A stretch of DNA of 64,000 bases, taken from positions 62,001-126,000 of the forward strand of contig CAZCVI010000006.1 in NCBI GenBank assembly GCA_964502145.1. Direction: 5' to 3'. Both the position numbers and the translations under genes were made by a program. Positions 23,401-36,400 of this stretch are shown one piece after another. Below the pieces are notes generated by a model. The model made no database searches, was not told the origin of the DNA, and was given only the letters and a program-made list of their open reading frames with translations. The DNA comes from CAZCVI01 sp964502145 (GTDB lineage Bacteria > Acidobacteriota > Aminicenantia > UBA2199). Every line of letters begins with the position of its first letter. The stretch's first letter is position 1.

Positions 23401-24485
23401 GGCGGCTATTTCAATGGCGACTGGATAGTTCTCAAAAACGAAAAGATGCTCGATTAAATTTTGTTTTAATGGACTTCTGGATTGAATGTCAGCCAAGGGA
23501 TGATAATGATACACCTCGCTGGCAAGTGCTTCTGTTTGGATTCGTTGCAGCAAGTGGGAAAATGGCATGTGTTCTAAAAAACGAATGCGCACAGGTATAG
23601 TATTGATAAATAAACCAAGCATGGATTCAACTCCTTCCAATACCGAAGGACGACCCGATACAACCGCTCCGAAAACCACATCCTCTTTGCGCGTATATCT
23701 TCCCAAAAGAATGGCCCAAAGAGTCTGGATAAGAATGTTTAACGTGACCTGATGCCGGGCTGCAAAACCATTGAGCTGGCTGGTGTGAGCACTGTTCAAT
23801 TGAAAGGAAAAAATTTTATTATCATACGTGTTCTCCTGGTTTTTGAGCTTTGGTTTTAAAATGCCCGTTTGTTCGGTAAAGCCATCAAGGTAGTTTTCCC
23901 AGTATAAACGCGACTGTTCCTTATCCTGTTTTTCCAGCCATTGAATATACGTTCGATACGGTCGTAAAGAAGGCAAACTGGGGGCGATGTTCTGGACATA
24001 AGCACTATATATCTCGAAAAATTCACGATTGATAATGCCAATACACCAACCATCCATCAAAATATGATGAAAACTCCAGATAAATTCAAAGGTGACTTCA
24101 TCCAACCGGAGTATAGAAACACGCATCAATATACCTGTATTTAAATCAAAAGACACCAGTTTATCGTTCTCTTTAAATTCCCGAACCACTGTTTCTTTCT
24201 CCTCGCTGTCAGCCAAATCACTGATATCCTGGTAATAAAAACCAGCCGCTCTATCTTTTAAAACAATCTGCACGGGCCGTGGCGTATCTTTATGAACAAA
24301 AGCAGTACGCAAAATAGGGTGACGCTTCACCAGTTCATTCACGCTCTTTTCTACCACAGGGATATCCAATGCACCGGACAAACGATAGGCAGTTTGTTGG
24401 AAATAAGTCAGGGAAAACGGGTCCAATAACGCGTGAAATAACATGCCTTCTTGCATCGGGGAGAGAGGATACACATCCACCGCAT
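20431..24485 (-). other. P1 module 13, C-A-T-TE, predicted Ile, termination
   Basis: C domain with HHILMDG near 24048-24069, A3 core near 22600-22635. Specificity residues D-G-F-F-L-G-V-V-Y again give Ile. The carrier near 21440 is GGNSLDF, the form seen before TEs. The TE (about 20434-21310) has its nucleophile in T-W-S-W-G-G, Ser codon 21028-21030, residue 14324; the first Gly of the usual GxSxG is Thr. An Asp in FIDSSGP and a His in HGDHHSIF complete a plausible triad. The TE releases the chain by hydrolysis or cyclisation; the sequence does not tell which. Confidence 0.9.
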
Positions 24486-27400
24486 CAGGATACTGCTCCA
24501 ACCAGGGTTCAATCGGAACCAGGGGAACAAAAGATTCTTCCTCCCTGGTTTGTTGCACTTCCAGTGACAGCATTTTCACGTGGTCAGCGAGCTGCGAAAT
24601 CAGTGGATATTGAAATAAACTTTTCATTTCCAGTTGATAACCCGCGCTTTTTAAGCGCGATAATATCTGAATCGATTTAATCGAATCCCCCCCGATAAAA
24701 AAGAAATTATCATTTATCCCGATATTTTTTTTCCCTAATACCCCTTCCCATATGGCCACCATTTTTTGTTCCAGTTCATTGCGTGGCCCTGTATAGGCTT
24801 CACTAGGTTCGGTTTGCGGGACAGGCAGCTCATTCACAGCGATTTTTCCATTCGCAGTCAGGGGTAATTTTTCCAGAATATAAAAATAGGTAGGAATCAT
24901 ATAAAGCGGCAGGGTTTGCGAAAGATATTCTTTTAATTTTGCCGGTTCCAAGACCGATTGAGCGCTTGTATGGGGCACAATATACGCGCACAAATAGCCA
25001 TCATTTTCTTGCCGGTGCAAAACAAATACCTCTTTGATGTGTTCATGCTTTAGCAATTGGTTTTCGATCTCACCTATTTCAATACGCAACCCGTGAATTT
25101 TGATCTGATTGTCTAATCTGCCTAAAAATTCTAGATTACCATCAGCCAACCAGCGCCCCAAGTCGCCAGTACGATAAAATAGGGGAGTGGTATGCAAAAA
25201 GAGCTGCGTTTTTACAAATTTTTCATATGTTAATTCAGGACGATTCAAATACCCACGCGCTAAACTGGCACCCGCCAAGCATAATTCCCCGGTTACACCA
25301 ATGGGACACAACCCAAGATGTGTATCCAGCACATAAACGGCCACATTATTAATCGGTTTGCCAATAAGCGCCTTTGGACTGGCTGGTTTAAGTTCATAGG
25401 CAGTCGAATTGACGCTGTTTTCCGTGGGACCATATTCATTGAAGATACGCACATGAGGCAAGCGCTCAAAATGCTTGCGGATCAACTCGTCGGGAAAATT
25501 ATCACCCGCACAACAGATCATCTTGACATGGTTTAAATCTGCGGCAATCTCTTCAAGCAACGTATTATAAAATATTGGCACCACAATAAAATGAGTGATG
25601 CTATTTTTAGTAATGGTTTTTCTTAGCACAGACAGATCAGAACGTTCTTCATCCCGAATCAGTACAAGCCGGGCACCACCCACTAGCGGGGTGAAAATAT
25701 CAGTGATGGAACTATCGAAAAAATAGGGAGGCACTTGCAAACTGACATAACCCGGCGCATATTCATAATTAGTTTTCCGCCAGATAATCGTATTCATAAT
25801 CGTGCGGTGTTCAACCAGCACACCTTTGGGAATTCCTGTAGAACCAGACGTGTACATGACATAAGCAGGGTCAAACGCATTACCCGTGGCAGGTCTGGCA
25901 GAGGAAAAAGAATTGATTTTCTCGTGCAGGTTTTCCAAACACAGAATAGAGTGCAGTATCGGACATTGAGTTTGTACAGCTTCGAGTTTTTGCAGATAAT
26001 GGGGTTGTGAAATGGCTACCGTGATCGACGCATCATTCAAAACGATGCGGATGCGATTCGCTGGCATGGCAATATCCATCGGCACATAAGCAGCACCAGC
26101 TTTCATCACGGCAAAAAGCGTGATGATTAATGCTAATGAGCGCTCCATTAATACGGCCACCCGGTCACCATTCTGGATCCCTTTCTCAGTTTGCAAATAA
26201 TGGGCGAGTTGATTGGCCTGCTTATCAACAAGGGCGAAAGTTATACTGTATTGCTCAAATACCAATGCCACATGGTCTGGGAATCGGTCTACCTGATCAG
26301 CAAACAATTGATAAATTGTTTTATTGTTTGGGTATGGAACAGCGCTATCATTAAAAGCAAATAATACCTGCCTCTTTTCCGCAGCCGATAAAAATGTCAG
26401 TTGGGCAATCGCCAATTCTTCATTTTGCGTCACTTGTTCCAATAGGAGGAGGAAACAATCGGCCATCCGTTTGATGTCCGCATACTCATAAACATTCGCA
26501 TTATATTGAAAGATTCCTTGCATACAATCAGCGATGCTGAATATGAGGTTAAAATCATAATTGGTTTCCTCAAACACCTCGGCCTGGGCAATTTGGAATG
26601 ACGTTTTATTATTATTATCTAACCCGTTATAGCCTTCTAGTTGTTGGGCAATTGGAAAATTCTCAAAAATCAAGATATGATCAATTAACGCTTGTTTCAA
26701 AATGCTCCGGGATTGGATTTCAGCCAGTGGGTGATAGTGGTAGGGTTCAGACGCAAGCGCTTGGGCCTGCACTTTTTGCAACACTTGCTTAAATGTGCTT
26801 TGTTGATCAAAACAGATGCGTACCGGGATCGTATTAATAAATAATCCGACTATCGCTTCAACACCTTCCAATAGCGAGGGCCGCCCAGAAACAACCGCTC
26901 CAAACAAAACATCTTCCTTATTATTGTATTTACCCAGCAAAATACCCCAGATTGTCTGGGTCACGATATTCACAGTCACATGATTCCTGGCAGCCATGTG
27001 ATTCAACCCCATTGTTTTTTCCTCGTCCCATTGCAGAGCAATAGTTTCATTGTTAATGCTGTACTGCTCTTTAGATACACTCTTTAACCGGGGAACCGGG
27101 GTTTGTTCAGCAAAAGAATCAAGGTATAGATCCCAATATTGGATGGATTTTTCCTTGTCTTGTTGTTCCAACCATTGAATATACGTGCGATATGGTTTTA
27201 CCCGGGGCAATTGATAGGGTTTGTTCTGCACGTGAGCGGAATAAATGTGAAAAAATTCACTATTAAGAATACTAATACACCAGCCATCCATCAATACATG
27301 ATGAAAGCTCCAGATGAATTCATAGCAAGCTGTAGCCAACTTCAGTATCGAAGTGCGCACAAGTTTGTCCTGACTTAAATCAAAAGCAGAACTCTTATCT

Positions 27401-30400
27401 TTGCGCTTGAATTCAAGGACAAAATTCTCTTTTTCCTCGTCATCACCAATAAAACTGATATCCTCGTAATAAAATTCTATCGGTCGCTCTGTTAATACCA
27501 CCTGAATCGGACGGGGAGTGTCTTTGTGCAGAAAGACAGTACGTAATATATCATGACGTTTAACCAGTTCATTAAGACTTTTTTCCACCAGGGGGATATT
27601 CAATTCGCCCAGCAACCGATAGGCTGCCTGTTCAAAATAAGTGCTGGCAAACGGGTCCATCAAGGCAAAAAATAACATGCCTTCCTGCATAGGCGATAAT
27701 GTATAAATATCATCGACAGCCGGAAAAACAGCCAATACCTGTTGCAGGGACTCGATTGTCATGTCAGAATAAGTAAAATCACTGGGCGTGGGTTCAATAT
27801 TATCTTTGGCAGCACAAAAGGTGATCACATCGGTCAGTGCAGCCTGGAAATGATGGGATAACGCGGCAATAGTTTGCGGTTTAAAATGGGTTTTATTGTA
27901 AGCAATAGTCATAGTCAAGCGGTTGTTCGCTGTCAAACCATTAACCTCAAGTTCATACTCGCGTTCGAAGTGTAAACCGTGCGTTTTACCACTGGACTCC
28001 GTGGCGATTTGAAAGAGGGAAGTGGGTTTGATATCCTCATCAAACTGGCCGAGGTAATTAAACACCAGTTGCGGCTTTAATGTAAAATCATTTTTTGTGT
28101 GGTTAGGTTCCTGGTGCAGATATTTTAATATACCATAGCCGATTCCTTTATTGGGAATTCTTCTGAGCGTTTCTTTTATTTCTTTAATCTGGCGTCCAAG
28201 GTTATTGGCATAAGAAAGGTCAAAAAGAACAGGATAAACAGAGGTAAACCAACCCACAGTTCGACTACTATCAATATCCTGCGCAATATTTTCCCGGCCA
28301 TGACCTTCCAGGGAGATAAGCAGGCGGTTTTGTCCAAAGGTTTTTTGACAAGCCAATCCCAAGGCAGTCAGCAAAATGTCATTGATCTGGGTTTTATAGC
28401 ACTGATTAACGTTGTTAAACAGTAACTGGGTTTGCGTCTCTGTCAAACTAAAAGAAATATCCTGCGTATCACTAATGGCATTCCCAGCGCCAGCAAAATC
28501 CTTTTTTATAGCAGGTAAACTCTGGGTTTCCAATGCCATCCAGTACGATTTCTCCTGGAGCAGTGTTTTATCAGACGCGTAATCCTGTAATTTTTCAGAC
28601 CAATACTTAAAAGAATCGGTTTTTGCAGGTAAAACAGGCGTTTGCTGGTTGGTTATCTGCGTATATAACGTCTGGATATCTTCAAACAATATGCGCCAGG
28701 ACACCCCATCCACCACAAGATGATGAATGGCAATTAATAAGCGGTCGCCATCTTGGAGGTGAAACAAACCAAGTTTCATTAGCGGGCCTGTTTCCAGATT
28801 GATACTCCCTTGAATCCCATTGGCTTTCTCTGCCAATTCATTTAAGAGTGCTTCTGAATGACTGGACAAGTGCGTGAGATCATATTCCAGGAGAGAGAGC
28901 GGATGGTCCAGTCCTTGATTGATTTGTTGCACTTCTGTATTGTCAACTTTAAACGTCATACGCAGTGCATCATGATGTTCTTGAATTTTAGTAAAAACCG
29001 TTTGCAGCGTTTCTTTATTGAATCCTGCCGGTGCATAAAGCATAACCGCCTGATTAAAATGATGGATGTCAGCGACAGAAACTTCAAAAAACAATTTCTG
29101 GATAGGTGTCAGCGGAATTGATCCAGTTACTGTTTCTTGAGCTGGGACACGGCGGATTTTTTTCACATGGGGCGCCAATTCGGCAATGACAGGGTATTGA
29201 AAAATATCTTTCATTTCCAGCCTGTACCCGGCCCGATTCATACGCGATAAAATCTGGATGGATTTGATAGAATCACCACCAATATAGAAAAAATTATCCC
29301 TGATACTAATATATGTTTTCCCCAACACCGCTTCCCATACTGCCTGTAATGTTTTTTCGATTTCAGTACGCGGTGGCAGATATAGCGCTGGTATTTGCTT
29401 AAATTCTGGTTCTGGTAAAACCTGGCGGTTAACTTTCCCATTCGCTGTAAGCGGGATTTGTTCCAGTGGCACAAAATAAGCGGGGATCATATAGTCAGGT
29501 AAGCGACCTGACAAGAAAGTTCTTAATTCCAGGGATTCCAACGGGGATTCTTCAGGGGCTTTTACGACAATATACGCGCACAGATACATATCCCCAGGGT
29601 GGCTCTCTCTGGCCACAAGAACAGCCGCTTTGATTTTAGGATGAGTTAACAATTGATTTTCAATTTCTCCCAGCTCTATTCTAAAACCGTGTATCTTAAC
29701 CTGGGTATCCAAACGACCCAAATATTCGAGACTGCCATCCGCTAACCAGCGCGCCAAATCACCCGTTTTGTAGATTTTTGTAGATGATGTCGATGATGTA
29801 GATGATGGGGATAGAGTCGAAAATGATTTCTGGGTGAGTTCGGGGCGATTCAAATACCCCCGGGTTAGACCTTCCCCAGCAATGATTAACTGTCCCGGTA
29901 AACCAATCGGAAGTAAATTATCCTGTGGATCCACGATAAAAATCCGGGTATTGGCAATGGGTTTCCCAATAGATATAATAGCAGCCGGTTGGACGTCTCT
30001 ATGAATAGAAACTTGAACCGTTCCTTCTGTGGGGCCATACTCATTGATCAGTTCCAGCCAGGGATACATCTGTTTGCTTTTTGCCACAAGATCAGCGTGA
30101 AGGGGTTCACCACCAAGGGTCACCACTTTTAAACTGGATAATTCATTTGGCGCAGAAATATCCAGTAAACCGCGATACAAGGAAGGCACATAAAAGAAAT
30201 GGGTAATCCCCTGCGACTGAATAATATCCTTGAGACGAATAATATCCTTCATCTCCTCACGACCCGGGATCACCACGGAAGCACCAGACACAATAGGCGT
30301 AAAAAAAGAGGTTAAAAACCCATCAAATGAAAAAGAAAACAATTGTAGCGCACGATCATGCACCTGGAATTGATATTCGCGCATGCGCCAATATATAGTA

Positions 30401-33400
30401 TTAAATATATTACCATGCTCAACCAAAACACCCCTGGGCTTGCCAGTAGAACCGGAAGTGTAGATGATGTAAGATAGATTTGTGGGAGTGATGGGAGTTA
30501 TGGGAGTGGTGGGAATTATGGGAATTATGGGAATGATGGGAATTATGGGAGTTATGGGAATTATGGGAATGTTTTCTTGGATGAATTGGTGGGTTACTAG
30601 GATACTGGCGGCACTGTCGGATAACATGAATTGTTTTCGATCTTCTGGGTATTCTGGGTCTATTGGAAGATAGGCGCAACCGGATTTTAATATGCCCAGG
30701 ATGCCGATGATCATTTCAAGTGAACGTTCGATCATGATGGCAATAATAGTATCCGGTAACCCCCCTTTTTCTAGCAATACGTGGGCCAATTGATTCGCTC
30801 TTTTATTTAATTCAGAGTAGGTTAATTGGTTTTGTGTTCGCTGGGGAGATACAGTTGGCCCAATAATGGCAATATGATCAGGGGTTCGTTCGGATTGTTC
30901 ATAGAATAATTGATGGATGGTTTTTTCTTTTGGATAATCTAGCGCTGTATTGTTAAAATGAAATAATATCTGCTCTCTATCCTCAGACGTTAGAATCTGG
31001 ATTGACGATATTGTCGCGTTGGGGTTCTCCAATAAAGAAGATATAACCTTCTTGAAATAATGGGTAAATCGATGGATCGTGTCTTGTTTAAAAAGTGGAG
31101 TACTATATTCGATAGTACACGAAATTTGCTCTGCATGTTCTGTGCATATGAGCGATAAATCGAATTTGGCTGTATGCTGCTCATATGGATATGCCCGCAA
31201 CTGCAAACTCGAGTTTTTAATGGTCGGTATATCCATGTTCTGCACCACAAACAGCGTGTCAAACAATGGATTACGCCCGGTTTCCCTTTGTTTGACTAAC
31301 TTCTCTACCAATTTTTCATAAAGATAATCCTGGTTGGCAAAGGCGTTTATAGTATTTTCTTTTACTTCTTGCAAGAATACAAGCATGTTCTTTTCATGAC
31401 CAGGATAATTTTTCAGCACCAGAGTATTAATAAACATGCCAATAACTTCTTCCAGATCCGCATGCGGTCGTCCCGCAGTCGGTACACCCACAGCAAAAAC
31501 CTCCTGATTGGTAAGCTTGGCTAAAAAGATATTATATATAGCCAACAATACCATATACAATGTGGCCCCCTGCTGTAACGCCACACTCTTTAATGCCCAG
31601 GTATCTTGGCTGCCCAAATTAAAACTCAACGTATTTCCTGCAAAACTTTTTACCTTCGGTCTCACATAATCCAGCGGCAAATCCAATACAGGGATTTCAT
31701 TTGCAAATTCCTTTAACCAGTAGCTTTCCTGATCAGCGATTTTTTCTTGCGCATGGCTTTCCCATAACGCGTAATCCCGGTAATGAATCCGCAGCTCAGG
31801 TAATTCCTGTGCTTCATACAAAGCCATAAAATCTCTGACCAACAGACCCATAGATGTACCATCGGAAATAATGTGATGCATGTCCACCATTAAAAGAAAT
31901 TCCCCTTCTGCCAGTTTAAGCAGGGCAACTCGCAACAACGGCGCCAAAGATAACGCAAAGGGACGGATAAATTCATTGATCTCAGTTACACGGCCATCAA
32001 TTTCAAAAAACAAGTAGTCATGGATTCTCTGCATGGGTTCTTTATCTATCGTATGAAAGGAAGTTCTAAAGCTTTCATGTCTCTGGATTAGCTTGTTGAA
32101 ACTATTGGCCAGTTTTTCGCGCTCGATATTTCCTTCCAGTTTCAAAATCTGGGGCATATTATACGCGATACTCGTTTCTTCCATGATTTGCAGAAAGTAG
32201 AGTCGCTTTTGAGCGGAGGATAATGGATAGTATTCCTTTTTCTCCGCTACTTCGATGTCTGCGTAAATACTTTCAGCGGATTTATTTATAATTTTAGCTA
32301 AACCTGCAATCGTAGACGTCTTAAATATCTGCGTCAGGTCAATTTTTATGCTCAGTTCTTTATGAATGCGCAACATCATGGTAGTCGCTTTTAAAGAATG
32401 TCCACCCAATTGAAAAAAATCATCATGGATACCAATTTTATCTTTATCTATCCCCAGTAACAAGGACCATATTTCCACCAATTTATGCTCAATTTTAGTA
32501 CAAGGGGCGACATAATGGGACGAAATCCAGTTCGATTCTGGATTCGGCAAAGCGTTCCGATCTACTTTACCATTCTGTGTCCGGGGGATACGGTCCAGTG
32601 GCATAAAATAAGCCGGGATCATATTGTCAGGCAAACGACTGGACAAGTATTCTCTTAATTCCAATGGCGCGATGGGCGTAGTCACTTCACCACGACAAAC
32701 AAAGTAAGCACAAAGATATTTCTCACCACTTTTACCTTCATTCGCAATCAGAAAAACCTCTTTGATTTTGGGATGGGTGATCAATTGATGTTCAATTTCT
32801 CCCAACTCAATACGGAACCCCCGTATTTTTACTTGCGTATCCATGCGACCGACAAACTCCAGATTCCCATCAGCTAACCAGCGCGCTAAATCACCAGTTT
32901 TGTAGATTCTTATAGACGATGTCGACAGAGTAGACAGAGTGGAGAATTTATCGTGCGTCAGTTCTGGGCGATTCAAATAACCACGTGCCACACCTTTTCC
33001 TGAAATGATTAATTGACCCGTGATGCCAATAGGAAGCAACTTATTTTGCTGATCAATAATATAAATCCCGGTGTTGGCAATCGGTTTCCCAATAGATATC
33101 AAAGACATCGGTTGCACATCCCTGTAAATGGAAGCCAACACGGTGCCTTCAGTAGGGCCATACTCATTGATAATCTCAAGCTGTGGGTATAACCGTTTGC
33201 TTTTCTCAACCAGATCGGCTTGCAGGGATTCACCTGCCAATGTCACTACTTTTAAACTGCTTAATTCCTTGCCACTGGTGATCTCCAATAAAGCACGATA
33301 CAAGGATGGAACCGCTATAAAATGAGTGATTCCAATAGACACAATGATTTCCTTGATACGGGTGATGTCTTTTACTTCCTCAGAACCGGTTAAAAAAACT

Positions 33401-36400
33401 GATGCCCCAGACAGAATAGGAGTAAAAAAAGCAGTTAAAAACCCATCAAAAGCAAACGAAAATAATTGCAGGGCACGATTACTCTGGGTAAATTGATATG
33501 CCAACATACGGTAATATATAGTATTAAAGATATGGCAGTGCTCCACTAAAACACCCTTGGGTTTACCAGTGGAACCGGAAGTATAGATGATATAAGATAG
33601 ATTTGTGGGAGTGATGGGAAGTCTGGGAAGTATGGGAATTATGGGAAGTCTGGGAGTTATGGGAATTATGGGAGTGTTTTCTTGGATGAATTGTGGCGTG
33701 AGTAGGATACTGGCGGCACTGTCAGATAACATGAATTGTTTTCGATCTTCTGGGTATTCGGGGTCTATAGGAAGATAGGCGCTACCGGATTTTAATATGC
33801 CGAGGATGCCGATGATCATTTCAATTGAACGTTCGATCATGATGGCAATAATAGTATCCGGTAACCCCCCTTTTTCTAGCAATACGTGGGCCAATTGATT
33901 GGCTCTTTTATCTAATTCAGAGTAGGTTAATTGGTTTTGTGATCGCTGGGGGGATACTGTTTTTCCGATGATCGCAATATGATCAGGGGTTCGTTCGGAT
34001 TGTTCATCGAATAATTGGTGGATGGTTTTATCCGTTGGATAATCTATCGCTGTGTTGTTAAAATCATGTAAGATTTGATTCTTCTCTGCAAACGATAATA
34101 TTTCGATTTCTGATAACCTTTCGTTCGGATTCTGGGTCACAGTATGGATGATTTTTTTAAAATAATCAATCCAATGTCGGATCGTCTCGTCCTTAAACAA
34201 GCGCGTACAATATTCAAAAGTGAAATGAATCACACCACCACCCTCTACAGCCTCAAGGGTCAAATCAAATTTGGATATGTCAGCAGTATAAACAGACAAT
34301 TGTTTCATTAAAGAAGAACCACGACTATCAGTCCCAAGTTCACCCTTTACTGCGACAGTCATATTCTGCAACACAAACAACACATCAAACAAAGGATTGC
34401 GAGACGTGTCCCTTTTTAATGATAAGAGTTCTACCAATTCTTCGAACTGAAAGTCCTGGTTCTCAAACACTTGGATAGTCCGCTCTTTAACATCCTGTAA
34501 GAATTCACTAAAGGTTTTTTTACCGTCCGGGTAATTCTTCAATACCAGAGTATTAACAAACATACCAATGATTTGTTCCAGATCCGCATGGCGACGACCC
34601 GCCACTGGCGTTCCAATAATGATATCCTCTTGGTTGCTCAGCTTAAACAACAACACATTATATATAGCCACCAAGACCATGTACAAGGTCGCCTTATTGT
34701 TCTTTGCCAATTGGTTCAACAACTCCGTCTCCAGCAAATCCAGAGTAAACGACTGGGTCTTACCTGCAAAACTATGCACCATAGGACGTGCATAATCGGT
34801 TGGCAGATTCAGCACAGGAATATCTCCCACCAGTTGGTTTAACCAAAATGTTTTTTGTTGGATAACCAGTTGTTGCTGGGTTTCGCTGTTCTGCCACTCG
34901 GAATAATCCTTGTACTGGAGCCGGTTCGGGGGTAATTGACCATGATTGTATAATATCCCAAAATCTCCCTTTAATATGGCATGGGAAACACCATCGGATA
35001 TAATGTGATGCATATCCACCAGCAATACATGTACCCCTTCCTGAATAAGAAAAAGACCAACACGCAGGAGCGGCGCTTTTGCCAGATCAAAGGCACGGAT
35101 AAAATGGCGCTGGGAGCTCCCATCCGCGTAATACTCGATAGCAAACCCCACCTCATCACAAATACGTTGCACAGTTGCATCATTAACCATTACAAAACAC
35201 GTTCGTAAACTTTCATGCCGTCTGATTAATTGTAAAAAAGTCTGTTCTAATAGGGAAATATCAAGAACTCCTTCAAGCACAAAACCTTCCTGAATATTAT
35301 AACCAGTATTGCTCGGTTCCATCTGTTGGAGAAAGTACAGGCGTTGTTGCGCGGAGGATAACGCGTAGTACTGCTTCTTTTCCACCGGTTCAATGGCATC
35401 ATACAAGTCTTTTGACAACAACTTTACTTTCAGGGATAAGTCCCGTATGGTGGGGCTATTAAATATTTCCGCCAGGGGTACTTTTACATTCAATTCCTTG
35501 TGAATCCGCGAGATCACCATAGTCGCATTCAAAGAATGACCCCCAAGTTCAAAGAAATCGGCGTGTATCCCAATAGACTCAACAGGTAACCCCAATACTT
35601 GCGACCAGATGTGTACCAGTTTCATTTGGGTTTTATTTTCAGCCGCCACATACGCACTGCCTATCTCAATAGTAATTTCAGGTTCAGGCAACGCTTTACG
35701 ATCCAACTTGCCATTGGAAGTCAGGGGAACTTTTTTGATCGGGATAAAATAAGCCGGGATCATATACTCGGGTAATTCTTGCCCCAGGTATTCTTTTAAT
35801 TGTTCCTTATTTATAGATTCTATAGCGTTGTGGTTGGTTTTACAAACATAATAAGCGCACAGGTATTTATTGCCGCTCGCATCCATGCGGTCCAAAACAA
35901 TACCATCATTAATAGCAGGATGGTTTAATAATTGGCTCTCAATCTCGCCAAGCTCGATACGATAGCCACGGATTTTCACCTGATGGTCTTGGCGGCCTAA
36001 AAACTGCATGTTACCATCTTCAAACCAGCGGGCCATATCACCCGTGCGATACATTTTCGTGCCGGGTACATACGGATTTGGAATAAACTTGTAAGCACTT
36101 AATTGAGAATCATTGATATATTCTAACGCGAGGCATTGACCACCAATAAAAAGATCACCAGGAACACGCAACGGGCATACCTCTAAATGGCTGTCTAAGA
36201 TATAATATTGCGCGTTTTGGATGGGTTTGCCATAAGGAATACTGGGCCAGTTCGGGTCCACCGTATTAATCGGATAATAATTAGACCAAACTGTGGCCTC
36301 CGTAGCACCACCAAGACTAATCACGCGCACACCCTTAAACGTTTCCCGCAATACATCGGGCATAGTGACCGGAATCCAGTCCCCGCTTAAAAATACGAGG

